A stretch of DNA of 64,000 nt, from NCBI GenBank assembly GCA_029378245.1, contig JARKIF010000036.1:186001-250000 (forward strand), given 5' to 3'. The translations under genes and the position numbers were made by a program. Source of the stretch: Roridomyces roridus (taxonomy: Eukaryota; Basidiomycota; Agaricomycetes; Agaricales; Mycenaceae). This document shows, one piece after another, positions 55,490-64,000 of the stretch. Position 1 is the first letter of the stretch. Every line of letters starts with the position of its first letter. A model generated the notes under the pieces. It was not told the DNA's origin and ran no database searches. It saw nothing but the letters and a program-made list of their open reading frames with translations.

Positions 55490-56332
55490 GGATATGATAT
55501 CCTTCCATACGAAATTGCGCCCCTCCTGGCTTTTTGTCGCATCGGCGACGGTGAACTTCGCCGTCTTCCCCTGAATGCCAGCGTTGGTTGCTGGGATGAA
55601 CTCGCCGGCCTCGCTATCGGTGACCGCTTCTTCGCCACCACGCATTCCTCCTACCGGGTGCAGATAGTGCGTGCTCGGCCGTCACCGACAAATGAGAATG
55701 AATTATACACCGAGAGGACCGACGTAAACCTGTTCAGTGGCTACGAAGAGAAATATGACTTCAGAGGGGTCATAATCTTCGCCAGCCAACCTACAGTGTG
55801 GTGAATGTCACTCGGGCAGATTGTCAAGCGGAGGAAATCATCGACGACGCTGAGAACGACGACGCTGAGAACGACGACGATTGCACGAAGCCGCATCCGT
55901 TTTAACGTGTCAATTTCTGGCTCGTCGACTCGGACACACTTGACATTCGCGACATTCGCTCCTATCCACATGACCAGCCCATCTATTGGCTCGCCGTCGG
56001 TTTTACCGGGAAATTCGTCGTCATGAGGGACGATCGGGGTTTCGGACTCGTGCAATACTCCGATGGACTTGTTAGATTTCAACGTATACGTGCTCCCGCA
56101 GAGATGCGCAAAGTTTCGCCTTACCGGGAAGGGGCGCTTGATGATGCATTGAGTACTTTGTATCTCCTTGAAACTCGCAGGGTGGAGAAGGCTCGCGTCG
56201 TTGTATCTTCCTTTGTTTAGTTTGCTTATTGCGTCGAGGTACTCTCGAAATTCAATCATCACATTGACCCCTCATTTGTACTTACGCCAATGGTCAGCCT
56301 GGTACCGATAGAAGAAAGGGATAGCGACGAGT

Positions 56333-58818
56333 TCAAATCAATAACATCCAACCCACTAAAAGACCTGCAATCCCAGCTTCAACCGCGCCAACAACGACCT
56401 GCTTCGCATCCGATTTTTCCGCATCCGAAATTTGACTGGCCGTTGCTGTAGCAGTCGCAATGAACGCCGCCCACGCCGATCTCGTTGCAGCAGGAATCGT
56501 AGTCGTCCCAGCCGTAGTCGACGACCCAAAAAAGATTTCATCCCCACCAGGCAACACAGCATCCGCCAGAGTCGTATTCTCCCCTCCCACAACCGTACCA
56601 TTCGCCAGAACCGACCCATTAGCGTTCTGCCCGAGCACAAACTCACGAAGAAACACCAGCGCTTGGGCGGGTTTCCACATTGGCACCAAATGCCCCGCCC
56701 CGTTGAAAAGCACGTATGTGAGCCCGCGTTCTTGATGCACGATGCCAGCGAAGGCGCCGGCATCGTCGAACCACGGCGTAGACGGCTTTTTTGAGAATCC
56801 CTGCACCCCACTGAACGTCATGTTTTGGATAATGACCTCCGTGCCGTGGTGCTGGACCAACGAGTCGTCGTTTCCTGAATAAAATACGATCGAGACGTTA
56901 TGTGTGCTGGCGTTTGCCGCGAGGTCGGATAAGAAGGCTATGGGCTCGACGGAGGGATCACCGTATTGGTTCCCTATGGCCCGGTTGAACACAGAGCCGA
57001 ACGGGTAGTTGAAGTTGCGGATCCAGTCCTTCGAGGTGGGCGCGTGCAGGGCGGCGCGGGTGCGGTTGTCGTTGAAGAATGACGACGCGTTTTTGAAGGG
57101 TTCGGGGTTCGTCGCGTCGGGAATGTCGTAGACATCGAAGTCGCCGTTTGCTTGAAAGAATTAGTGGAGAGATCTACCAGTAAGAGAGGGGAGGACCTAC
57201 ACCAGGGGAATGTGAAATTGACGGCATAGTCAATGAGTTCGTCCAACAGAGAGCACCCGTAGAAGAGATCGATCGTCCCATTGGCGCGCCCCGTCAGATC
57301 ACGCTTCCACCGCTTCTGTTCTGCCTCTCTCCGCTCATTCAGCTCCGCTCGTTTCATCAATGCCTCTCGCCCGTGTACTTGAACGAACCTCTCGTGCAGG
57401 GTTCTCGCACGGTCCTCGGTAGGGTTGAGAAGAGAATCTTCGGCACCGCGAACGAGATCCAAGGTGGGGAAATGGCCTCCGGTTTGCGGGTACGTGAGGT
57501 TCAAATCGAAGCCACATAGATGGGTTCTTCATGCAGTTAGTCTCAAGCCGAAACAATGAGGGAGACAGCACGCACTGCTCGCGGAAAAAGTCAAATACCT
57601 GCTCGTCGTACCCGATGAGGGCTGGATACGTCTCGATGATGTTCACCTATTGGCCATCGAATGATATCAGCAGTCCTAGGACCAAATGGTCGGCTTACGA
57701 CGGGAAGGTGCTCGATCGTAGCCTGAGCGCCAAGCGATCCGTCTCCAATCGTTATTTTCCGCAGCTTGACTGGTGGGTTGGCTGTTTGGAAAATGTGTTT
57801 CGTGATGTAGGGCTGGACAGAACATTGGTATACATCCGGCAAGTCTTGAAAGGCTGACTCACGATATACGTCCCGGCGTAGCTTTCTCCGGTGAGGAACA
57901 GAGGACGGGTAGCGAGACTTGGGAAGACCTTGACTAGGTTCGTGAGGAAGCCAATCTGTACACGAGTGAATGAATAGTCTGCTGAAAATATATGCAATGG
58001 CGCACGAAATCTTCGCCCATTTGATCCTCATCGGGAACTATACGTCGAGTCACTCGAGTGCGGGATGACGGAGTTCAAAATTTACTGTATCCCTTCGTGT
58101 CAGCCGTGGAGAAGCCAGTACCTGGATAACGGGTGTGAGCGTAGAGAAAGGGCATTGCATGCAGATAACGCGCTCACCGACAGGTTGATCAATCCAAATG
58201 GTATCCGCCAGCGTGTTCCAGCTAAACTCGTTGATAAACCAACTTCCGTTTGCCTGTACGTGGACAGGGCCGTTCTGCCAAAGTCTTCAACTTCCGCAGA
58301 CCGATCTCCAACTACATCGCAACTCACTTCCGTCGTAAGAGCAATCATACCAGACGAGCCAGGCCTAGTGTAATGAGAATTGTAAAACAAATCGCCCGAC
58401 GAGTTTAGACGTACCCGCCCTGCAACCAAATAACCCACGGGTCCTCATTACCCGCCGCAGGGGCAGTGAGCGATCCGTTCTTGCCCTTACTCTCAAACGC
58501 CCAAAAGAAAAGCGTATCGTTGGGGTGTCCAGCGCGGTTCACGGGGATGTTGCCGGCAAATTGACGTGGGAGGGCGCCGAGGGAGGTGATGTTGGGGAGG
58601 GCTTCGGTTACTTCAAAGTCTGCGACAGCCCAAGGTCAGCCAGCGTTTTCAAGGCGGGAAGAAGCGCGAGCGAACGCACAGCTTTGCCATGCAGTGCTGA
58701 AATCGCCTGTAGGTTGGCCAGGCCAGGCGTGGGGGAATGAATTTGGGATGGCGTTCGGGCTTTGGGCCAAGACCGTCGATGAGAGGTACAAGCTTAGGAA
58801 GAAGAAGACGTGCGCCAT
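56333..58818 (-). CDS. Serine carboxypeptidase, peptidase family S10
   Basis: Start at 58818: MAHVFFFLSLYLSSTVLAQS, a signal peptide. Exons joined by short GT-AG introns give YFEVTEALPNITSLGALPRQ, NEDPWVIWLQGGPGSSGMIA (the substrate-binding GGPGSS), NGPVHVQANGSWFINEFSWN, ADTIWIDQPVGTGFSTAD, the nucleophile motif FLTGESYAGTYI, IIETYPALIGYDEQVFDFFR, a central insertion with ERFVQVHGREALMKRAEL, then the catalytic Asp in SIVFYSGNDDSLVQHHGTE and His in LFNGAGHLVPMWKPAQAL. All triad residues are present. After a Ser/Thr/Ala-rich linker, the C-terminus VVVGAVEAGIAGLLVGWMLL is a hydrophobic tail, suggesting a GPI anchor or membrane retention. It acts outside or in the vacuolar pathway, trimming peptides from the C-terminus. 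Confidence 0.93.
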
Positions 58819-60180
58819 ACCGTCTCGCTGGCCTCGGTCGATTAGAAATATTGGAGAAAAATAGACATGACGCGATTGAGAAGCGCGATAACAAGTGATA
58901 TCGTGACCAAGCCGCTGCGGGACGCAGCCGGATAAGAAGCAGAGAAAGGGAGGAAATCATGGACGCCGCGGCAACATGGGCGTAGAGCGGAATTCGGATT
59001 GCATTTCGAACCGTGAATAAACCGGACTCTGGGAGAGTAAGGACCAAGCGGAATGCAATTAGCAGCAGCAGGGTATTTGCATCACCAGCATAGGTGAGCT
59101 GGAGAGCCTCTGAGCTTGGCTGTAAAGATGGCAGAAGAAAGAAGCACGCTACAACCAGAAGCACGACGTACTTACGTATCGGACCACATGAGACCCCAGG
59201 TGACCGAAGAACCCCAGCAGGCAGATTTCTCGAAAAACGCAATACTGTGCGTGTCTTTGTGGAGGATGGTCAATGGAACGACAGTAGGCACACAGGGTTA
59301 AGAGCTTGGGGTCAGCCGTTCGGAATGGTGCCATTCCGAACGGCTGATAAGGGGCGCCGGGTGTTGCGTCCATTTAGCACTGCAGGGTAAGGGTACCTGG
59401 CATCCTGAACAGCCAACCCAGAACTGAGGGCTTGGGAGCGGTGGAGAACAAGAGAGAACAAGCTGACGGATCATCACGTGCGGCGTGCGCGGATTCTCGG
59501 CCCGGTATGTGCGGGCCGGTGGTGCAAGTTCAACCGTCCTCGATCTGGATACCATACTCCTGGGCGATGTCTCGCGCGGAAAGAGGGAAGAGATAGGCCG
59601 TCGATCGAAGGGCTTTCAACTTGGTGGGTGGGCCGCGGCTTTGCCCGGCAGATCGAGTACTTCTTTCTGTTTCCTACTAGCTTCAAAGCTTAATGCACAC
59701 TATTGCCTCTCAAGTCGTGCTCAGCATTCACATGCATCAAAGCACAAACAACAGCACAATGAGACGAAGAAGCAGCCTGGGATTGGCCCTCCGTGGGCAT
59801 TAAAATACGGAAATATTTCTGAGACATCCTAACAATGTGATCTGTCTGTGGAAATACCAATCAGTGTTCTCCTTGACCGTCAACTGCTGAATAATGTTGA
59901 TTTTTAAAACCAGGCACAGGGATCTTCGTAAACACCTAACAATGAATTCACAACAAATGTCCCTACCAGTACACAGCTTACAGCCATTCATAAATAGCCC
60001 CGCATGCCCAACTTATTGAGCGCCCACGGCGGCTGTCCAAAAGCCAAAAATCATCCGTGTTTGACAATTTAAAATCACCTTCAAATTCTAGAAGCTCGAA
60101 TCTCGAAAAAAAATGAGTTCATGTTGAGTACATGGTGACCATCAGGCTCAATGGGCTCAACAAGTTGGTGCGGTACATCG
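58819..60180. other. Intergenic, promoter side of the carboxypeptidase
   Basis: Apart from the palindrome at 59312-59347, nothing recognised. Overlapping short frames around 59100-59390 are by-products of that palindrome and GC content. Confidence 0.4.
59312..59347. repeat. Perfect 17-bp-arm palindrome
   Basis: TCAGCCGTTCGGAATGG, then a 2-base centre, then its exact reverse complement. It may be an operator-like site or the fused ends of a deleted inverted-repeat element. It is about 490 bases upstream of the carboxypeptidase start. Confidence 0.7.
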
Positions 60181-60189
60181 TGGCTGTGC

Positions 60190-60430
60190 ATGCTAAAAAA
60201 ATTTGTGTGCACACAGCCACAAGCCGTACCCGCACCCGCGGTGGCTGTGTACCCGCGGGTAGGCTTTCCCGCGGTCCCCTGGGGCCTGGCGATGGTCAGA
60301 AAAATTACCTACCACTTTGTTTTAGTGTTTCTCATGCATTGCAACAGGTTTGAACATCAACACAAGCCGTCAGGGCTGAAATCTCTGTCACGGTAGCCGT
60401 GATGGCTACCCGTACCGATGCCTAGAAGTT
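60190..60430. repeat. GC-rich palindromic cluster, possible MITE remnant
   Basis: GTGGCTGTG...CACAGCCAC forms a hairpin, followed by ACCCGCGGT and TACCCGCGGGTA units; the right edge ends ACCGATGCCTA, which looks like a hAT-type terminus. The partner left terminus is missing. Confidence 0.35.
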
Positions 60431-60450
60431 GATATGTAGTTGGTATGCAA

Positions 60451-60828
60451 TAGGGTGCTGTTTTTAATGCCTGTTTTGTAAACCGCTGTTTATAAACCCG
60501 GTTTATAATGTTTCTCAACGGATATTCGGTCTATAAACGGCACGCAGGATCAATCTGATGCCATCAATCATGCTGATGGCAGTCTGGTTCTGTGAATTTC
60601 CATGAGCCCCTGACTGGGCTTTGACCCACCATTGAGCAACTAGAACACTCAACACGTCGGAGGCTCCACTGTCTGCTGAAGGTGAAAATGGTTGAAAAAT
60701 GGCTCTCAGCACTGTGGATTTCCTCTTCTGCTACTGGGTTCAATATAAACCGGTTTATAAATGCCCTGTTTGCAAACCAGGTTTGTAAACCACCTTTTAA
60801 GGGGCTGGGAATTAAAAACAGTACCCTA
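60451..60828. mobile_element. hAT-like MITE, 378 bp, 8-bp target duplication GTATGCAA
   Basis: Ends TAGGGTGCTGTTTTTAAT and ATTAAAAACAGTACCCTA are inverses with one mismatch in 18. Perfect 8-bp copies GTATGCAA at 60443-60450 and 60829-60836. Subterminal units are GTTTATAAAC and GTTTGTAAAC/GTTTGCAAAC. No protein. Confidence 0.94.
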
Positions 60829-60836
60829 GTATGCAA

Positions 60837-61794
60837 CCAAGAATATCTGTGGACTATGCAACCACCCTGGTCCTCCACCCAACAAAAAGGAGAGAGAAAC
60901 TGTAACGCACCAGGGAGCATGATAGAGGACCAGGGACAATCCGCCGAAATATTCCGCACCGGTGTGATTGAAAAAGGGCCCGGTGAACATCCAACAGACC
61001 ATGGGGTACTTAGACTAATCATGCGACAGAATGAAAAAATAAAAAGGTACCAACGAGAATCAAACGAGAGAAACTCACTTTAAGTCACGTGGAGCGCATC
61101 GGTTTTTTGTTACAGAAAAAATGATGGCACCAAGACCTGGTACGTCGAGAAATCATATGACCGATTACGTAAAGTACTCGGAAATAGTGCACGGGCCTGA
61201 GTGGCACTTGCTCACGTACGATCTTTCAGGGCAGAGACTGGCGGCTGGAATGTTTCCCAAATGGTTACTGCAGAAAAATAGTTCCATGTCGAAATTGTGT
61301 CGAAAACGGAGTTAAAATTGGTAGAACTCCGAATCTCTGTGAGTTGTGAAAGACGGACAGGCTAACTTGTATCTAATTGCCGATTCAACCAGTCGAGTTG
61401 ATTCACGGGGCTTAAAATACATTCAATTTCGGGCGGAGTTGCGAGTGGCGAGTCAGTTTCCGGGACGTGGACGTGCGGCGGCACCGGCATTCTCCGCAGA
61501 TCTTTGAACCCAGCCCGACCGAATGTTCCCATTTCAAGAAGTGATCCTCGCGACAGGGGATCGGAACCTTGTTTCAGATGATATTATAGACAAAGTGAGT
61601 GAACTTGTGGTGGGCTCCCGGCCGCCGTTCAGTGCTGTGGGTCCCTTCCGTCAGTGACCGGCGTCGCCGAACAGCTTCGAAATTACATACGCGATCGAGG
61701 GAGGACAGGATGAGACATCTCCTTGGAGACTCCATTTCGCCCCTGTCAATAAAGAGTGACACGATCTTGGTCAGGTCTCACTCCTCCCTCTACC
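60837..61794. other. Intergenic, promoter of the GPCR gene
   Basis: Short frames only; nothing recognised. Confidence 0.4.
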
Positions 61795-63614
61795 ATGTCG
61801 GCGCTGGACAAGCCTCCATCCCCAGCCACGGCCAAGGATGGACTCCGGTACGCCGTACTCGCTGCGTTGAGCGAGTCTTGGCTAATCTGTTGTGGGGCAG
61901 CGGGAAAGTGATCATTGGCCTGACGATTTCCGGAGTCATCCTCAGTGCTGGCGTGCTCATCCTCTCCGGCTGTATGGCGTTCCACTCTCGGGCACGGAGG
62001 CACCTGGACCGCGTCAGTTTTCGGTTGCTGGTTTATACTCTGGCCGCACAGTGTGTCTTTCGTCTCTATTCCTAGATCCGCGTCTGATACCCGCAGCATC
62101 GTCTTTGGTGTGCTCGGCCCCGTCACGGATCTGTACCTGTTTCCAGGCTGGCAATGCTCATTCCTCGCATTCGTCGTCAATGTCCGTCCACATCCATCAG
62201 TGACATTCGAGCCATCCCTGACTACCCAACTCCCAGGTGGCTCTGTTATTTTCCGCCGCCCTGTTCTTCTGCATGGCCCTGAATCTCGTGTTCGTCATTC
62301 CTCCCATCTGTCCCACGTCGACCGATTATCCTCCCAGGCTGGTACTCGTCTACAACATCAACGGCCGTAAAATGGAAAAATACTACGTCCTCGGGTCCGC
62401 ACTCGTCTCAGCAATATGCCTCGGGTCCGCCTATGCGTGCGACCAACTTGGGTCTGTCTTTCCTCCCCCTGCTTACGACCAGCTAACCTCTCGCAGCTGG
62501 GACGACAAAAATAAAATATGCTGGTACGGACAGGAAGACTCACCAGCGAGGCTATCCTGGGTCGTCGGAACGCAAATGTTTTGGATGCTCCTCTTTGCCA
62601 TTGGCGAATTGGTTGCGTTCCTCATTATCGTCGGGCATCTCTTGGTGTACATGGTGCGTTTGCGATTTTATCTATTCTGTTCCTCTCTAAATGCATTCCA
62701 TAGTTCCCAATGCGCAAGGACCCCTCCGAGTCGCCCTCGGTGTCTTCGAGGTGCTCGCAAGCAACCTCGCGTGGTGCGGGGCTGACGATCGTCGCGTTTC
62801 GGGGTATCATTCTGCGGATTGGTGTGTCTTCTTCTCGTTATTTTATACACAGGAAATTGATTCAACCAAGGCATCTACCCCCTCGTCTCGTGCATAACAA
62901 ACCTGACCAGCACCTTCCTCTCGATATACCAACTGAAACATCAGCCAGCGGAGGGTGCACCCTTGGTGCGTCTCATCCACGTCTTTTCTTTTGGATATTT
63001 ATAACGTATCAATCAGAGTGGATCGGGGGCAATGCCTCTCCTTCTGGGTACGTCTTGAAGTCAAAGTTCAACCACGTTTAGAACTAAAACTTGTGCAGGT
63101 CTCTCGATATACGCGGCGCGTCCGCTCATCTACGGCGCTATCGCCATCACCGATCCCGTACGTCTCTTTCTTTCAACCTCTTATCTTTGTATAACCGAAA
63201 TAAAATAAAATAAACCAGTCATTCATCCGCGCCCTCCGCGCCCTCCGACGAAGACCCAGATTATCCAGCGTCGGTTCAACGTCCACCGGCACACAAACAA
63301 CCTCGGCGTGTCTAACCACCGTGCTCACCTTTGACTCGGAGCTGCTCGTCGACTCGAATGCGAGTATCCGAACGCTGCCTTTCCATTCAAGTTCTCGGAG
63401 AGGCGCGGGGAATGAACATGAGCTCGGATTCGATACTTGGCCAGAAGAGCGCAGGTCGAATGGGAGTAGTATGCTGGATTCGGATGTAGAGTCTGTCCGC
63501 GCTGCGCCGAGTACGATTCAGAAAGAGGTGGGTGATACAGGCGATGTAGAGCACGGACTCGGTGTTGAGCTCTGTGATGCGCCGGGACAGAGGGATGTGG
63601 CGAGGCACATCTAG
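61795..63614 (+). CDS. Fungal seven-transmembrane GPCR-like receptor
   Basis: Start ATG at 61795 (MSALDKPPSPATAKDGLR). At least eight exons. An intron GTACGC...GGGGCAG (with CTAAT branch site) joins GKVIIGLTISGVILSAGVLI (TM1); then RLLVYTLAAHIVFGVLGPVT (TM2), WQCSFLAFVVN/VALLFSAALFFCMALNLVFV (TM3), NINGRKMEKYYVLGSALVSA (TM4), DDKNKICWYGQEDSPARLSW in the second extracellular loop with a conserved Cys-Trp-Tyr, TQMFWMLLFAIGELVAFLII (TM5), GAGLTIVAFRGIILRIG/IYPLVSCITNLTSTF (TM6) and LSIYAARPLIYGAIAITDP (TM7). The cytoplasmic tail (SFIRALRALRRRPRL ... QRDVARHI) is Ser-rich. This layout is typical of the expanded basidiomycete cAMP-receptor-like/Git3-like GPCR group. Ligand unknown. It converges with the next gene; their ends are 128 bases apart. 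Confidence 0.85.
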
Positions 63615-63741
63615 GGCGTGTTTTTTTTCGATTGGCGGGCTCGGGGATAGTAGACGACATCACTTGTATCATAACTAATGTACGCACTCGAATCAAAACA
63701 AACTAGAAATCCCATTCAAATTTTTTTACACACATCTTTCT

Positions 63742-64000
63742 TCACTTTGCCACAAACGAATACGTCCCCGACCCAACAGCAACACGCACCGGACCACCCG
63801 CCACCGCAGGCAAAATCGAAATCCCAGCCGCCTGCGCAACAGGCTTCCCAGCCTCCTGCACCTGCGCCCCCACCGCAAACGACACAGTCGCATTCACCCC
63901 TACAGGCACACCGACATTCAACGAGAACCCAGCATCGCCGCCGTTGTTCGCCCACGAAACAGTGAGGTTCCCAAACGGCGTTCGCATCCACCCGCTGGCA
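63742..64000 (-). CDS. Alpha-L-rhamnosidase-like glycoside hydrolase (GH78), C-terminus only
   Basis: The frame is open to the window edge. MRTPFGNLTVSWANNGGDAG, GFSLNVGVPVGVNATVSFAV and VAVGSGTYSFVAK then stop match the C-terminal beta-sandwich of GH78 alpha-L-rhamnosidases (the TP(F/Y)G-V-VSW start and VGSGTY end). The catalytic (alpha/alpha)6 domain must lie to the right of the window. Role: release of terminal rhamnose from pectin side chains or flavonoid glycosides, secreted. Confidence 0.7.
   Translation of the reverse strand, partial: ASGWMRTPFGNLTVSWANNGGDAGFSLNVGVPVGVNATVSFAVGAQVQEAGKPVAQAAGISILPAVAGGPVRVAVGSGTYSFVAK

Larger units (their letters stand above)
52459..56220 (+). pseudogene. 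F-box protein, copy C, interrupted by nested transposons
   Basis: Exon 1 (52459-52542) is MSLTDFPLDVLLELTKEFDL...; intron 52543-52586 (GTATGC...CGTTAG). Exon 2 has TCTLCATVLLSPYLW, LPLDALRKIAVHAYKLLKNW, up to IIPIYSQHL at 52890, where an 842-bp element begins. It resumes at 53739 with FITFSDVGIACWDATTGKC, collinear with copy A (FITISEERVACWDATTGKS). After a GTAACC...GGACAG intron, exon 3 (SGSQVKLTTICISYENPTAI ... NHEIMAG) runs to 54180, where a second element (54181-55489) cuts it; the frame resumes as GYDILPYEIAPLLAFCRIGD. Terminal exons include LAVGFTGKFVVMRDDRGFGL and end ARVVVSSFV at 56220; their splice sites are not settled. Without the two inserts the order and frame match copies A and B. 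Confidence 0.7.

Noticed and set aside
55741..56262. Minus-strand frame of 173 codons
   Set aside because: It is the antisense shadow of the plus-strand terminal exon of F-box copy C.
59094..59390. Opposed frames sharing QPFG.PFRTAD
   Set aside because: The similarity is only the two readings of the palindrome at 59312-59347.
1..64000. CRISPR arrays, operons, prokaryotic attachment sites
   Set aside because: Spliceosomal introns and gene content show a eukaryotic nuclear sequence; no regularly spaced repeats of CRISPR type were seen.
1..64000. A biosynthetic gene cluster around the FAD oxidase
   Set aside because: No polyketide, peptide or terpene synthase, P450 or methyltransferase neighbours were found.

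Overview
The window is nuclear DNA of a filamentous basidiomycete, most likely an agaricomycete with a Mycena-like gene repertoire. The family-level guess is inference. The evidence is genes cut by many 42-65 nt GT-AG introns with CTAAC/CTGAC-type branch sites, a NACHT-WD40 NLR, F-box and MYND-finger gene families, a fungal GPCR, secreted S10 and A1 peptidases, an FAD oxidase, and a high load of small transposons. CDS spans below run from start codon to stop codon and include introns; splice sites were placed by eye.

Layout. 1-4464: nearly complete Ty1/copia retrotransposon (5' LTR outside the window), inserted into a small secreted-protein gene (4465-4720, minus). 5715-7279: F-box/LRR-type gene with a frameshifted F-box. 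8126-9699 (minus): single-pass membrane protein. 10168-12364 (minus): an unknown gene fragment and a MYND-finger protein. 13100-22300: repeat-rich stretch holding F-box copy A and fragment D, a hAT-like MITE, a tandem family of tRNA-like sequences and a minisatellite. 22389-26992 (minus): NACHT-WD40 receptor. 29353-30937: aspartic protease carrying a frame-breaking 19-bp duplication. 31407-32800 (minus): F-box copy B. 33529-35923: zinc-cluster-type transcription factor. 36430-37547: polytopic membrane protein. 38028-43417: repeats, a gene fragment of unknown function and a decaying cluster of MYND-finger paralogues. 45222-47003: FAD-linked oxidase, followed by an intron-containing tRNA-Glu(CTC) at 47124-47219. 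47622-49504 (minus): secreted gene split by a 1.1-kb element. 52459-56220: F-box copy C, split by an 842-bp element and by a 1.3-kb element that itself holds a hAT-like MITE. 56333-58818 (minus): serine carboxypeptidase. 61795-63614: GPCR. 63742-64000 (minus): C-terminus of an alpha-L-rhamnosidase-like enzyme.

The main theme is small non-autonomous DNA transposons in the act of breaking genes. Five elements have perfect 8-bp target duplications and TA-initial inverted ends typical of hAT transposons. Each is packed at its ends with its own short self-complementary motif. At least three genes (secreted protein, split secreted gene, F-box C) are physically interrupted by mobile DNA. Three more (F-box/LRR, aspartic protease, F-box B) carry small frame-breaking changes. 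The genes do not form an obvious metabolic cluster; secreted hydrolases, an oxidase, a GPCR and an NLR fit a saprotrophic or litter-dwelling lifestyle.
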